A program made the position numbers and the translations under genes. From Thermoleophilaceae bacterium (GTDB lineage Bacteria; Actinomycetota; Thermoleophilia; Solirubrobacterales; Thermoleophilaceae): a stretch of DNA of 64,000 nt. The notes under the pieces were generated by a model, which did no database searches, had not been told where the DNA came from, and saw nothing but the letters and a program-made list of their open reading frames with translations. Numbering within the stretch: position 1 is the first letter of the stretch; every line of letters begins with the position of its first letter. Location of the stretch: assembly GCA_030447725.1 (NCBI GenBank), contig JAUJOQ010000005.1, forward strand, positions 208,915-272,914, in the 5' to 3' direction. Of the stretch, positions 1-16,781 are shown one piece after another.

Positions 1-375
1 CTTGTACTCGTAGTGCTCCGAGCCCGGCGTGCGCCCGTTCGGCACGTACACCGAGACCACCCGGATCCCGCCACACGTCGCCGACACAGCGCGCGCCTCG
101 GGGTGCGGGAAGCCTGGCCCACCGGGCAACCCGGGCACCACGTCCTCGAGCCCGACCCGCGAGAGGATGGCAACGCCATTCCACGCCGCTTCCCCGTGAA
201 CCGCGACGGCATAGTCGCGCTCGGCGAGCTCGTCGGCGAGCAACTCGGCGAACGCCCCGTCCGCAAGCTTGGTCTCCTGAAGGCAGACCACATCCGGCCG
301 CCGCTCGTCCAACCAAGGCAGCAGCCGCGGCAGCCGCTGCTTGACGGAGTTGACATTCCAGGTGGCGATGCGCAC
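1..375 (-). CDS. xth: Exodeoxyribonuclease III, N-terminal part (runs off window)
   Basis: The minus strand from a GTG at 375 reads VRIATWNVNSVKQRLPRLL, the standard N-terminus of exonuclease III / AP endonuclease, and stays open to base 1. The metal-binding Asn of WNVNS and the Glu of VCLQETKL (about residues 30-37) are present, as is the AWNGVAILSR block. Family members repair abasic sites and degrade 3' ends of duplex DNA in a Mg-dependent reaction. Only 125 of roughly 260 residues are in the window; the C-terminal catalytic Asp/His lie outside it. A GGTGAG-like stretch precedes the GTG. Identification is by family motifs and is firm. Confidence 0.9.
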   Translation of the reverse strand, partial: MRIATWNVNSVKQRLPRLLPWLDERRPDVVCLQETKLADGAFAELLADELAERDYAVAVHGEAAWNGVAILSRVGLEDVVPGLPGGPGFPHPEARAVSATCGGIRVVSVYVPNGRTPGSEHYEYK

Positions 376-528
376 TGGTGCTCACGGTACCGGCAGTGTC
401 GACTGCCGCTCTCACGCGTATGACGTGCCCCCGGCCCGCGAGGCCTCGGGAGGCAGGCATGCGCCCCCGTGACGATATTTCGGACTTGGAGGAAGGAAGC
501 TGCCGCTCGCAAGGTCTTTGGAGCGATA

Positions 529-1506
529 TCAAATGACGTGTGCCGGCAGATGATCCAGGCGGGAAAGAAAAAAGGTTCCGAACCTGTTGTCGAGCCCCGC
601 TCGTTGTGCCGCGTCTACCCAGAGACGCTCGGTGACAACGATGTCGCAATAGACGGTGGCTACGGACAGGGCACTAATGTCGTTCAAGTCTTGGCGCTCC
701 CAAGCCTTTTGTGAGGCCGAGTGACGCAGCCGCTCGAGCTCAGAAGACGCGAATATAGTCGGCACGGCCTCGAGAAACTTGGTCATGCCTTCGATGCCTC
801 CCGAGTAAAGAACATCTGCACTCAGACCCGCCAGTTCGAGTGCCTCGTTGATCACCTCTAGGTGGTCGGTGAAGGCCTGAGCCTTCGCCACACGCTTCGC
901 TCGCTCGCCTTTGTGCCAGCTGGCTGCCGCCCTCGTTTCGCGCAGCGCTTGCTTGTCCCGTGCGTATTGCTCTCCTACTTGTAAATGGGAGAGCGGCTTG
1001 TAATCGGCGATCTTCGCTTCGTCCTCTGGCGGCAAACCGGCCAGTAGCACCAGCTCCCGAAGCTGGTTGGCACCACGCTCGAAACCCCATCGATCAGCAA
1101 CCAGCGGAACCAACGGCTCCGGCACCCGATAGCTCGGGATGTCCCGATTGAAAGCGTGCGAGGCGCCCGTACCGAACGGCCGAAGCGGCCGAGGAGTAGC
1201 GCGGGTGTCGAAGAACTGGTCTAGCGCCCGATCGACCTGGCCCGGTACAAGCGCATCCGGGGGAGCGATGGTATGCATCCGCGAGAAATCGACCATCGTC
1301 GCAGCCAGGTCCCGTCTTGACTCCCAGTGGCGACGGTTGTGGGTCTCGATGTAGTGAGCACTTGATAGCGGGAGAGAAATGGAGCCCGCGGAAACAGCAG
1401 CCCGGAGTAAGACCAACGCGTCATCGAACGCAGCGCCCTTCGCCAGTCCCTTGTCGGCGGAAGCCAGGTCGATCCACTTGTTCTGATCCAGGTAGATCCG
1501 TTTCAT
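529..1506 (-). CDS. PIN-like domain protein of unknown function
   Basis: A 325-residue protein starting ATG. Its N-terminus, IYLDQNKWIDLA, has the Asp-Gln-Asn arrangement that opens many PIN-like nuclease domains. Acidic residues recur near the C-terminus in the stretch DLNDISALSVATVYCDIV (about residues 276-293), where PIN domains place their remaining metal ligands. The middle is helical and Arg/Lys/Glu-rich. Such single-gene PIN-like proteins are common in variable regions and are often RNases, but no substrate can be read from this sequence. It stands alone, next to an IS remnant, which fits an accessory locus. The nuclease role is inferred; it could be an inactive fold. Confidence 0.6.
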   Translation of the reverse strand: MKRIYLDQNKWIDLASADKGLAKGAAFDDALVLLRAAVSAGSISLPLSSAHYIETHNRRHWESRRDLAATMVDFSRMHTIAPPDALVPGQVDRALDQFFDTRATPRPLRPFGTGASHAFNRDIPSYRVPEPLVPLVADRWGFERGANQLRELVLLAGLPPEDEAKIADYKPLSHLQVGEQYARDKQALRETRAAASWHKGERAKRVAKAQAFTDHLEVINEALELAGLSADVLYSGGIEGMTKFLEAVPTIFASSELERLRHSASQKAWERQDLNDISALSVATVYCDIVVTERLWVDAAQRAGLDNRFGTFFLSRLDHLPAHVI

Positions 1507-1751
1507 CGCTCACTACCCAACACAGCATGGCTTCCGGTCACGCTCTTCGTGGGCGTCTTACGGAGATCTCCGCGGCTCCAGCTCCCGCGCGAACCGCAGC
1601 CCGTAGGTACCTGATCGTGGGTGTATGGGGCTGCGAGCGGAGCCGGCGTGACGCGCACCGTGCCGGGTGGAGTCGACGCGCCAAGTAAGTGGGCTGAGCG
1701 GACGATCCGTGCGCTCCTTGGCATCCCTTATCAGTCTCCCGAGCAACCGAG

Positions 1752-2870
1752 TTGATGCTCGGCGAGGGCAAGTCGATCGCCGAGGTCGCCAAGGTCCTCG
1801 AGGTTTCCGAGGTCACCTTCCATCGCTGGGGGGCCCCAGTATGGCGGGATGAAGGCCGAGGACGCCGAGCGCCTGAAGGAGCTCGAGAAGGAGAACGGCC
1901 AGCTGAAGCGGATCGTCGCCGACAAGGAACTCGAGAACCTCGCGCTGAAGGAGATCGCGAAGGAAACTGGTGAGCCTGGTCTGGAGGCTCATGGCGGTCC
2001 TGATGCTCAGGACCGCCTGCAGCTCTCCGAGCGCCGGGCGTGCGAGATCGCCGGACAGCACCGATCGACCCAGCGGCACCAGCCGAAGCTCGCCTCAGAC
2101 GACGAGGCGCTGCGCCGGCGCCCGCGCAAGCTCTCAGTCAGAACCCCCGCTGGGGCTACCGTCGCGCCCACGGCCACCTGGTCAGCGAGGGCTTCGAGGG
2201 CAACCGCAAAGCGGATCCAGCGGATCTGGCGCGAGGAGGGGCTTCGCGTGCCTGCACGAAGGCGCAAGCGCCGCCGGGCACGCGTCTCGACCGCCGCGGG
2301 CTCAGAGCGCCTGCGCGCCGCCGGTCCGGGCCACGTCTGGGCGCTCGACTTCCAACACGACGCGAGCGCCGACGGCCGTGAGGTCAAGTTCCTGAACGTC
2401 GTCGACGAGTTCATCCGCGAGGCGCTGGCCGTGGAGGTCGACGGCACGATCGACGCCGACCGCACCGTCGAGGTGCTCGAACGGCTGGTTGCCGAGCGCG
2501 GCGCGCCGGCCAACCTGGGCGCCGACAACGGCCCCGAGCTGACCGCAAGCGTGCTGGCCGAGTGGTGTGAGGCCGGGTCCACCGACACCGCCTACATTCG
2601 ATCCAGGCTCGCCCTGGCAGAACGCGTGGGGGGAGTCGCTCAATGCTCGCTTCCGCGACGAGGTGCTCGACGTGGAGGAGATCGCCGACCTCGCGGAGGC
2701 GAGATTCCTAGCGGGAGGAGTGGCGAGCGGCCTACAACAACGAGCATCCGCACTCGGCGCTTGGCATGATGCCGCCTGCCCGATTCGCTGCCAGCTGGCA
2801 GCGAATCGGAAGAACCAACGGATCAGTCAACCCCGACTCTCAGAAGGGGTGGACCGATGAACGGGGTCCG
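1752..2870 (+). mobile_element. IS3-family insertion sequence remnant, multiply frameshifted
   Basis: OrfA-like sequence begins near 1752 (SIAEVAKVLEVSEVTFHRW, a helix-turn-helix), then slips frame at the GGGGGGCCCC run near 1830 and resumes as GGMKAEDAERLKELEKEN, the usual leucine-zipper part of IS3 OrfA. OrfB-like sequence follows with WALDFQHD and LGADNGPEL (first two catalytic Asp). It changes frame again near 2600 to give PGSPWQNAWGESLNARFRDE, which carries the catalytic Glu, and once more near 2740 for RPHSALGMMPPARFAASW-type sequence. At least three frame breaks mean no intact transposase can be made. I could not find clear terminal inverted repeats, so the ends are approximate. Confidence 0.8.
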
Positions 2871-3015
2871 GTCAACGGCGATCTTTGGCGGTGGCATCCA
2901 CCCGACCGTCTGCGCCGCGAGTCTTGCGGCGAACAAACGGGGCGATCTACGCTCATATGGACTCGCGCCACTACCCACGCAACCCTGCTCCGGTAGCGTC
3001 AGTCGGAGAGTGCCT

Positions 3016-3576
3016 ATGCAGGCCGATTTCGTTGACGTAGCCGTCCGTCAGACGGTGGACGGCTGGTCCCACGAGATGAGAGAGGTGGTTCTGTTTCGAG
3101 TATTTCCCGACGACCGTGATGGCGGGGTCGATTCGGAAGGCATCACAGACGACGTCCGCAAGTGGGTGATGCAGGAGGGAGGCTTCGCACTAAGGTGGGA
3201 GGAGCGCCGTCAGTACACTGACATCGGCGCCTCAGGTGCGAGTCTCGAGCTGATCCTCACCCTGTTCGGTGGAGGAGCGCTGGGCGTGGGAATGCAGGAA
3301 GTCGTCAGCTACCTGAAGGCTCGCACGGGCTACGCCGAAGCGGACTGGTTGAAAGAGCGGTTCGAACAGGCCGCAACGGATCAGCTTCGGGATGAGGTGC
3401 TCTCCGACGCCGAGCGCGCTCTAGAGCTGAGTCGAGGGGACTTGGCAGTGGAGACCATCGAGCGGAGCCCGCACGAGATTCGGATCCGCGCCCGATCGAT
3501 ATTGGCCGGCAAGCGGCTGCTGCTCGTCAAGAACGCCGACGGCACCACTCGCTTGCGGATTCTCCCGTCGGACTGA
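3016..3576 (+). CDS. Conserved-looking hypothetical protein next to IS remnant
   Basis: A 186-residue open frame from ATG 3016, chosen because GGAGAG lies 5-6 bases upstream; an earlier in-frame start at 2857 would lie inside the IS remnant. One glycine-rich hydrophobic stretch (SLELILTLFGGGALGVGM, about residues 77-94) could be a short membrane or buried helix, followed by an amphipathic helix rich in Glu and Arg. The C-terminus has a beta-rich Arg/Leu pattern. I do not recognise the family. Its position directly after a mobile-element remnant and before a nuclease-like gene suggests accessory DNA. Confidence 0.5.
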   Translation: MQADFVDVAVRQTVDGWSHEMREVVLFRVFPDDRDGGVDSEGITDDVRKWVMQEGGFALRWEERRQYTDIGASGASLELILTLFGGGALGVGMQEVVSYLKARTGYAEADWLKERFEQAATDQLRDEVLSDAERALELSRGDLAVETIERSPHEIRIRARSILAGKRLLLVKNADGTTRLRILPSD

Positions 3577-3716
3577 CGGGAGGTATAGGACGCGCTTCAG
3601 CAGGGCCGACGAGCGTGGGGTCGCCGACGCAGACCAGCGCCCCGCCCAAGGAGCCACGACGGCACCTTGCGCAAACCGAAGCTGCAACCGACTCGGCTCG
3701 CCGCGCAGAGAGCGCC

Positions 3717-5264
3717 TCAGCCGACGGCCGCGCTACGGATGGCGCCTGGGAAATGACGGTCGCGTAGGGCCGCCGAGACTGCCAGCAAATCCCACCACCG
3801 GTCGTCGGGCAGGATCAGTTCGGGCCCCTCGTCGTCAAGGTGGGGCGCGATCGGGGTGGCTTCGTCGATGGCCTCAGCGAAGTCTGGGTTGAAGTCCCAG
3901 CGGTTGTCGCGGCCGGTAACCAAGAGCTGATCCGAGCCCTCGCCGACAAGGAGAACTGACGGGTACAGCTGAACGGCGAGGGTGTCATTCCGGACGTCGG
4001 CGTAGACGTCGCGAAGGTCGAGCGTCGCCGCCACGTCGAGGAGGACGCCCGCGATCTGCGACTGCCTGCGGGGCTGAAGGCCGACGTGCTCAAACGGGCC
4101 GCCTAGTACGCGCGAGACCTCCTCAAACGGCGGGGCATCCACGGCGGCCAAGCCGAACTCGTCACTGTCGTGGCGGTCGCAGACCCAGACGGTCAACCGG
4201 CGAAGCAAGTCCTCGGCGGCAGGCGCGTGGTGGTCCATGAGAAGAGCCAAAATCGGGATTGCGCTGACCGCGTAGCGGTCGCCGATCGGCCGGCTAATTC
4301 CCGGCTGCGCCTCGGCGAAACGTACGATCCAGGCAGCGATCTCCCGCGCCAAGTCCGGGTCCTCGTCGCGCACGCGTAGCGCCAGTAGGGCAATCATCTC
4401 CCCGAGTCGTAGGCACCTAATCTGGTACGTGACCCACGAGGCGAACCCGCTGTAGCCGGCGAGTCCGAACTCCCGCAGCAGCCGGTCATCGCACTCCGCC
4501 CACAGCTGCCTGGCGTAGGTCTCGAACAGCCGGCCGGCGGAGTCAGCGGCGACGACCGTCGGTTCTTCGGGCTTGGCGGCTCCGGCGGCCCACGCGCCCC
4601 GGACCGCGCACAGCGCGACCTGGCAGGCGAGGTCGAGTCGATCGGTCGCCTTCAAGCGCTCGCAGACAAGTGCGGCCTCAATCACGCCCAGTCCTGCGAC
4701 ACGCGACGGCTCCCAGCTGGTCCACCGGCGGGAGAACGTCTCGATCGTCTCCATGTCTGCACTTCGGTCATCGATGGCGCCGAGCAAGCCGAACAGCTGC
4801 CCGTCCATGCTTCCGCGCAGCACGGCGTCGGGGTTGCCGCTGAGTTTCGCCAACAGCGTGTCCTTGTTCCAGAACTGTATCGGCGTCTCGCCGCGGTCGG
4901 CGGACTGCTGCTGGTACTCCTGGGCTGCAACCGGTGCCTGTCCCGTCATGCGGCCTGTCTGGACAAGCACCGCGCGGCGCGGAAGGTCCTTGTCGAATCC
5001 GGGTGCGGACAGGTCGCTCATCCGTAGGTCGTAAAGCTGGTCGCGAACCGGCCGGAACCCGGCGAGATTCAGATCGCCGGCCTTTGACTGGAACACCCAC
5101 TGCTCACCGTCCCTCTGTGCGATGACGTCCTTACCGAACTCGACCTGTCCGTGAACGAGACGCACCTCGGTGAACCCTTCGGCCCGGAGCATCGCCATGA
5201 ACGGCTCGTCAAACGCCCGCTCACCGACAGAGTCAAGAAAGGCGTCGACGGCGTCGTCGAGCAA
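3717..5264 (-). CDS. Restriction-endonuclease-like (PD-(D/E)xK, Mrr-type) N-domain protein
   Basis: A 515-residue protein. Residues 40-62 contain VEFGKDVIAQ followed by WVFQSKAG, that is Asp46 and the Gln-Ser-Lys61 of a PD-(D/E)xK catalytic core in its D...QxK form typical of Mrr-like enzymes, preceded by a Glu at about position 20. The rest is a long alpha-helical, Ala/Leu-rich region without recognisable motifs. The start is TTG, supported by GGGAGGAGG upstream, and overlaps the end of the preceding gene by 32 bases, so the two are probably co-translated. The layout (nuclease domain fused to a large helical part, with a small partner) resembles defence systems, but no immunity role can be shown here. 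Confidence 0.6.
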   Translation of the reverse strand: MLDDAVDAFLDSVGERAFDEPFMAMLRAEGFTEVRLVHGQVEFGKDVIAQRDGEQWVFQSKAGDLNLAGFRPVRDQLYDLRMSDLSAPGFDKDLPRRAVLVQTGRMTGQAPVAAQEYQQQSADRGETPIQFWNKDTLLAKLSGNPDAVLRGSMDGQLFGLLGAIDDRSADMETIETFSRRWTSWEPSRVAGLGVIEAALVCERLKATDRLDLACQVALCAVRGAWAAGAAKPEEPTVVAADSAGRLFETYARQLWAECDDRLLREFGLAGYSGFASWVTYQIRCLRLGEMIALLALRVRDEDPDLAREIAAWIVRFAEAQPGISRPIGDRYAVSAIPILALLMDHHAPAAEDLLRRLTVWVCDRHDSDEFGLAAVDAPPFEEVSRVLGGPFEHVGLQPRRQSQIAGVLLDVAATLDLRDVYADVRNDTLAVQLYPSVLLVGEGSDQLLVTGRDNRWDFNPDFAEAIDEATPIAPHLDDEGPELILPDDRWWDLLAVSAALRDRHFPGAIRSAAVG

Positions 5265-5817
5265 GCGCCTCCTCCCTCTTCCGTTGCTTGAGCTCCACCA
5301 TCCTGAGCTCCTGCTCGGGTGTAGGGGGTTCGAGCTCCTGGAGCTTCTCCAATTGATCGGGATGCATCACGAGCGATGGCATGACGAGTTCGCCGTTCTC
5401 GTTGACCGAGAAATCGATCCTTTCGAGCATCCCGTAGATCAGCTCGAAGCTCACCTCCTGGCCGCCGGCGTCGATGACATTGCCCGTGCCCTCGGTGACC
5501 TTGTTCATGGTTTCGACCAAGGACCCAACGAGACCCTCTGCGAGCTGGTCAGCGGCCTTATCGATCTCGCCGTAAAGCACGTCGAAGTCGCCCGCGCGTA
5601 CCGCGGTGAGGTCGCCGGTGACCTCCATCCCTACCCCGGCGGGCTCGAGCTCCACGTCCATGCCATCCCGGCTGCGCACGCGAGAGCCGAGCGTCCCGCT
5701 GGCCTCCACGAACTGCATTTGGCTAAGCAGCGGGCTCCGTGCACGCGCGAGCGCGCGCACGGTCTCTCCGAAGAATCGGCTGAACGCGGCGTCGTACTCA
5801 TGCAGCGCGAAGGGCAC
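5233..5817 (-). CDS. Hypothetical protein, partner of the PD-(D/E)xK gene
   Basis: A 194-residue frame from GTG 5817, preferred because GGAGG sits 8 bases upstream; an upstream extension to 5979 has a low-complexity composition unlike a protein N-terminus. The middle is acidic and beta-like (EPAGVGMEVTGDLTAVRAGD); the C-terminus is a Lys/Arg-rich coil ending in a run of Arg. Its 3' end overlaps the TTG start of the nuclease-like gene by 32 bases. I do not recognise the family. By position it may be a regulatory or adaptor subunit, which is inference only. Confidence 0.5.
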   Translation of the reverse strand: MPFALHEYDAAFSRFFGETVRALARARSPLLSQMQFVEASGTLGSRVRSRDGMDVELEPAGVGMEVTGDLTAVRAGDFDVLYGEIDKAADQLAEGLVGSLVETMNKVTEGTGNVIDAGGQEVSFELIYGMLERIDFSVNENGELVMPSLVMHPDQLEKLQELEPPTPEQELRMVELKQRKREEALARRRRRRLS

Positions 5818-6166
5818 GTACCCATCCTCCCACGCTGCGGAGTGGTCGCCCCGGGCACTGGAGGGGCCTATCGGCGAACGACTGTCGCCCAGACTTGTTA
5901 TCACCGAGCCGATACGCCGGCGGGGAACCGCTACTGCTTCCGCGTGTGAAAGCGATCGCGGCTGGCCAACGTCGGTCACCGCCGCCGCCCCTCCGCGGGT
6001 GGCTGCGGTGAGGCTGTTCCGATCGGGTGCGCAGCGAGCGAGGCCTACCCGAAGGCGGTAGCCGGAGGGTCAGCCGTGTCGAGCGGAGCGCCCGGTCGGT
6101 ACAGCCAAACCGCAGACAGGACCCGCGGCGACCAGCGCCATGGGCCCTACCTACGAAAACCGCAAC

Positions 6167-13857
<7,691 letters not shown>

Positions 13858-14075
13858 GGGAGCGGCTCCTTCGAGGTTCGGCGGGGCAGCGAGAGGGGCG
13901 CAGAGCGCGACCGCTCAGAATAGCACAACGAGGTCCGCCCCCTCAGAGGGCGGTTACCGGCGGCGAGCCGGCGCGGCCGTCACGGACCCCGTCCCGAGGC
14001 TTCGCGATATGTGGCGAGGCGCTACACGAGGGACGGCTACGACTATGGGCCGACCGACAGGGTAGCGTTTCCGGC

Positions 14076-14444
14076 GTGGCAGGTGAAGAAGAGAGCGCGC
14101 TCGACCAGAGCGGTCCCAGCGAGGGCTCCCTGGGAGCGGCCCTCGATCCCCGCCGACGGATCTACCGCGAGCCCTTCAACGAGCTTGTGGTGTTCGTCGT
14201 CTCTGCGCTGGGTGCCTGCCTGCTGGTCCCCGTGTTGCTGCTGATCGTCGGCGCCTTCACCGGCGAGTTCTCCTTCGTGCTCTTCGTTGCGTTGAGCGTC
14301 GTGCTCGAGCTGCTTCTGATCGGCGGCTTGCGTCCGGTGATGAAGCGACACGAGCAGGTGGGCTGGATGCTCTTGTGGGGCTTCACGGCCGCGGTGCTCG
14401 GCGCGGCGTTCTGGGAGCTGGTCTTCGCTCCCGTGCTGGCCTAG
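14076..14444 (+). CDS. Small membrane protein, about three TM segments
   Basis: A 122-residue protein from GTG 14076. A polar, acidic N-terminus of about 35 residues is followed by three hydrophobic stretches: FNELVVFVVSALGACLLVPV, FSFVLFVALSVVLELLLIGG, and a C-terminal VGWMLLWGFTAAVLGAAFWE segment. No family is recognised. It is transcribed divergently from rpoB and is followed by an intergenic hairpin repeat (14454-14563), then by the DGPF/ECF42 genes. Whether it belongs with them is unclear because the repeat lies between. Confidence 0.6.
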   Translation: MAGEEESALDQSGPSEGSLGAALDPRRRIYREPFNELVVFVVSALGACLLVPVLLLIVGAFTGEFSFVLFVALSVVLELLLIGGLRPVMKRHEQVGWMLLWGFTAAVLGAAFWELVFAPVLA

Positions 14445-14453
14445 GCCCGCCCT

Positions 14454-14563
14454 GGGGAGGAGCGCAGCCGGAACGTCGCCGGAGGAGCGCAGGCCCATCG
14501 CTGATGGGCCGAGCACCGCACGGATTGCTCTCCGGCGAGCACCGCACCGGAGGCTCTCCGGGA
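14454..14563. repeat. Nested hairpin repeat, copy 1
   Basis: This spacer has two copies of GGAGGAGCGCAG, then a perfect hairpin GGCCCATC-GCT-GATGGGCC, then two copies of CGAGCACCGCAC separated by about 15 bases. The same architecture with a different hairpin core is found at 20049-20142. Both copies lie in intergenic DNA at gene ends. It may be a REP/MITE-like interspersed element or a processed RNA structure. Confidence 0.75.
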
Positions 14564-14666
14564 GTCGTCTTGACACTTTCGCGCGGCGCTGTCCTTTTCG
14601 GGCGCCTCTGTTCGTCATAAGGTTGCGCGTGGCGATCGGCGCCGCGTCAGACCAAGGAGGTTCGAG

Positions 14667-15032
14667 ATGCAGTACGTGCTCGCTTTGATCGGTGAAGAGG
14701 GCGGCTGGGATGACGTCACTCCGGAGCAGCTGCGGGAGGGCATGAAGGTCTGGGAGGACTTCGAGCGCGAGGCGAAGGAGGCCGGGGCCTATATCGTCGG
14801 CGAGGCCCTGCAGCCGAGCGCCACCGCCACCACCGTGAAGGTCGGCGAAGGCTCCGACCGGATGGTGACCGACGGCCCCTTCGCTGAGACCAAGGAGCAG
14901 CTCGGCGGCTTCTACCTGCTGGAGTGCGCCGGTCTCGACGAGGCGCTCGAGTGGGCGAAGAAGGTCCCCCTCACCCCCGGCGGCTCGATCGAGGTCCGGC
15001 CGGTGATGGATTACCGGCAGTTCGCTGAGTAG
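14667..15032 (+). CDS. DGPF / YCII-related protein (ECF42 partner)
   Basis: A 121-residue protein with the family signature TDGPFAETKEQLGGFYLLE at about residues 71-89 and the N-terminal MQYVLALIG strand of the ferredoxin-like YCII fold. The function of DGPF proteins is not established. They are the characteristic genomic partners and targets of ECF42 sigma factors, and the next gene, 10 bases downstream, is such a sigma factor. The ATG has AAGGAGG six bases upstream. A possible ECF-type promoter (TGTCCT at 14590-14595, CGTC at 14613-14616, spacing 17) lies upstream; it resembles what is described for ECF42 but is only a by-eye match. Confidence 0.9.
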   Translation: MQYVLALIGEEGGWDDVTPEQLREGMKVWEDFEREAKEAGAYIVGEALQPSATATTVKVGEGSDRMVTDGPFAETKEQLGGFYLLECAGLDEALEWAKKVPLTPGGSIEVRPVMDYRQFAE

Positions 15033-15042
15033 CGGGACGCCG

Positions 15043-16296
15043 ATGGAGGACGTCGACCGCCTGTTCCGGCGCGAGTCGGGACGGGCGGTCGCCAGCCTGG
15101 TTCGCATCCTTGGCGACCTGGACCTCGCCGAGGAGGCGGTGCAGGAGGCATTCATGGTCGCGCTCGAGCGCTGGCCCGAGGGTGGGACGCCGGACAACCC
15201 GGGGGCGTGGATCACGCGCGTCGCGCGCAACCGGGCGATCGACCGCCTGCGCCGGGAGCGCACCCTGGCCGAGAAGCGTGACGTGGTGGCCGGCCTCCAG
15301 GCCATCGGGGCGCCGCCGGACGAGGCCGAGGACGCCGAGTCGATCCCCGACGACCGGCTGGCGCTGATGTTCACCTGCTGTCACCCGGCGCTGGCCCCCG
15401 AGGCGCGGGTCGCTCTGACGCTGCGCTCGCTGGCGGGCCTGACGCCGGTTGAGATCGGGCGCGCCTTCCTGGTCTCGGAGAGCGCCATGGCGCGCCGTCT
15501 GAGCCGCGCCAAGGCCAAGATCCGCGACGCCCGCATCCCCTACGAGGTGCCCGACCCCGACCGGCGGCGGGAGCGCCTGCCCTCCGTGCTGGCCACGCTG
15601 TACCTGATCTTCAACGAGGGCTACTCGGCCACGTCGTCGGACTCGCTAATGCGCCGGGAGCTGTGCGCGGAAGCGATCCGACTGGCGCGCATCCTGCGCG
15701 AGGTGATGCCGCGGGAGTCGGAGGGGGACGGGCTGCTCGCCCTGATGTTGCTCCACCACTCGCGGCGCGCCACGCGGGTCGACGCCGCCGGCGCGATGGT
15801 GCTGCTGGCCGACCAGGAACGGTCGCGCTGGGACCGCGCCGCAATCGAGGAGGGCCTCGACCTCGTTCGTGAGGCGCTGGCCGCGCCTCCGGGCCCCTAT
15901 GCCGTTCAAGCCGCGATCGCGGCCGAGCACGCCCGGGCGCCGACGGCCGGCGCGACCGACTGGCCGCGCATCCGGCGCCTGTACGACTGGCTGGCGTGGC
16001 TCGACCCCTCTCCGGTGGTAATGCTCAACCGGGCGGTGGCGATCGCCATGGCCGAAGGAGCAGAGCGGGGACTCGCGGCGGTCGAGGAGGTCGAGGGCCT
16101 GGATTCCTACCTGCACTTCCACTCGGCCCGCGCCGACCTGCTCGAGCGCGTCGGTCGCGGCCACGAGGCCGCGCGTGCCTACGAGCGAGCCCTCGAGCTG
16201 GCCACCAACGCCGTCGAGCGCTCCTTTCTCACCGGCCGATGCGAACGCCTGCGCACCACCAAGCCGCGCGGCGTGCCGCGGCAGCGCGCTACTTGA
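15043..16296 (+). CDS. ECF42-type RNA polymerase sigma factor with long C-terminal extension
   Basis: A 417-residue protein. Sigma region 2 is at residues 5-75 ([21 protein letters not shown], then [22 protein letters not shown]) and region 4 at about 105-165 ([25 protein letters not shown]). The remaining 240 residues are the helical, TPR-like extension (DLDRAALALLWL-type arrays; here [17 protein letters not shown] near the end) that defines ECF42, a group lacking a linked anti-sigma factor. It should direct transcription of its own DGPF gene. The 3' end overlaps the convergent rplL gene by 8 bases. The cassette interrupts the usual rplL-rpoB junction. Confidence 0.9.
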   Translation: MEDVDRLFRRESGRAVASLVRILGDLDLAEEAVQEAFMVALERWPEGGTPDNPGAWITRVARNRAIDRLRRERTLAEKRDVVAGLQAIGAPPDEAEDAESIPDDRLALMFTCCHPALAPEARVALTLRSLAGLTPVEIGRAFLVSESAMARRLSRAKAKIRDARIPYEVPDPDRRRERLPSVLATLYLIFNEGYSATSSDSLMRRELCAEAIRLARILREVMPRESEGDGLLALMLLHHSRRATRVDAAGAMVLLADQERSRWDRAAIEEGLDLVREALAAPPGPYAVQAAIAAEHARAPTAGATDWPRIRRLYDWLAWLDPSPVVMLNRAVAIAMAEGAERGLAAVEEVEGLDSYLHFHSARADLLERVGRGHEAARAYERALELATNAVERSFLTGRCERLRTTKPRGVPRQRAT

Positions 16297-16675
16297 GCTC
16301 GACGCTTCCGCCGGCCTCCTCGAGGTCCGCCTTGAGCTTTTCGCCCTCGTCGCGCTCGACGCCCTCCTTGATCGGCTTGGGCGCCTCGTCCACGAGCGCC
16401 TTGGCCTCCTTGAGGCCGAGACCGGTAGCGGCGCGCACGACCTTGATCACCTGGATCTTCTTGTCGCCGGGGCCGGTGAGCACCACGTCCACGGTGGTCG
16501 ACTCCTCCTCGGCGGCAGCGCCGTCACCGTCGCCGCCACCGGTGGCCGGCGCGGCCGGGGCAACGGCGGTCGCGGAGACGCCAAACGCCTCCTCGAGCGC
16601 CTTGATGCGCTCGGACAGCTCGAGGACCGAGATGCCCTTCAGCTCGTCGATCCACTCTTCGGTACTGGTGGCCAT
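16289..16675 (-). CDS. rplL: 50S ribosomal protein L7/L12
   Basis: A 128-residue L7/L12 with an N-terminal dimerisation helix, an Ala/Gly/Asp-rich hinge (about residues 38-58, with many Ala, Pro, Gly and Asp), and the C-terminal factor-binding domain ([20 protein letters not shown], then [15 protein letters not shown]). It forms the stalk with L10 and recruits translational GTPases. It follows rplJ on the same strand; its ATG is preceded directly by the end of the frameshifted L10 tail sequence. The convergent ECF42 gene overlaps its last codons by 8 bases. Confidence 0.97.
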   Translation of the reverse strand: MATSTEEWIDELKGISVLELSERIKALEEAFGVSATAVAPAAPATGGGDGDGAAAEEESTTVDVVLTGPGDKKIQVIKVVRAATGLGLKEAKALVDEAPKPIKEGVERDEGEKLKADLEEAGGSVELK

Positions 16676-16781
16676 CTAGCCCTCCTCCTCTTGCGAAGCA
16701 GCCGGCTCGGCCGGCTGCGCAGGGTTGGTCTCTTGCGAAGCAGCCGGCTCTGCCGGCTGCGCACGGTCGGATTCTTCCGCG

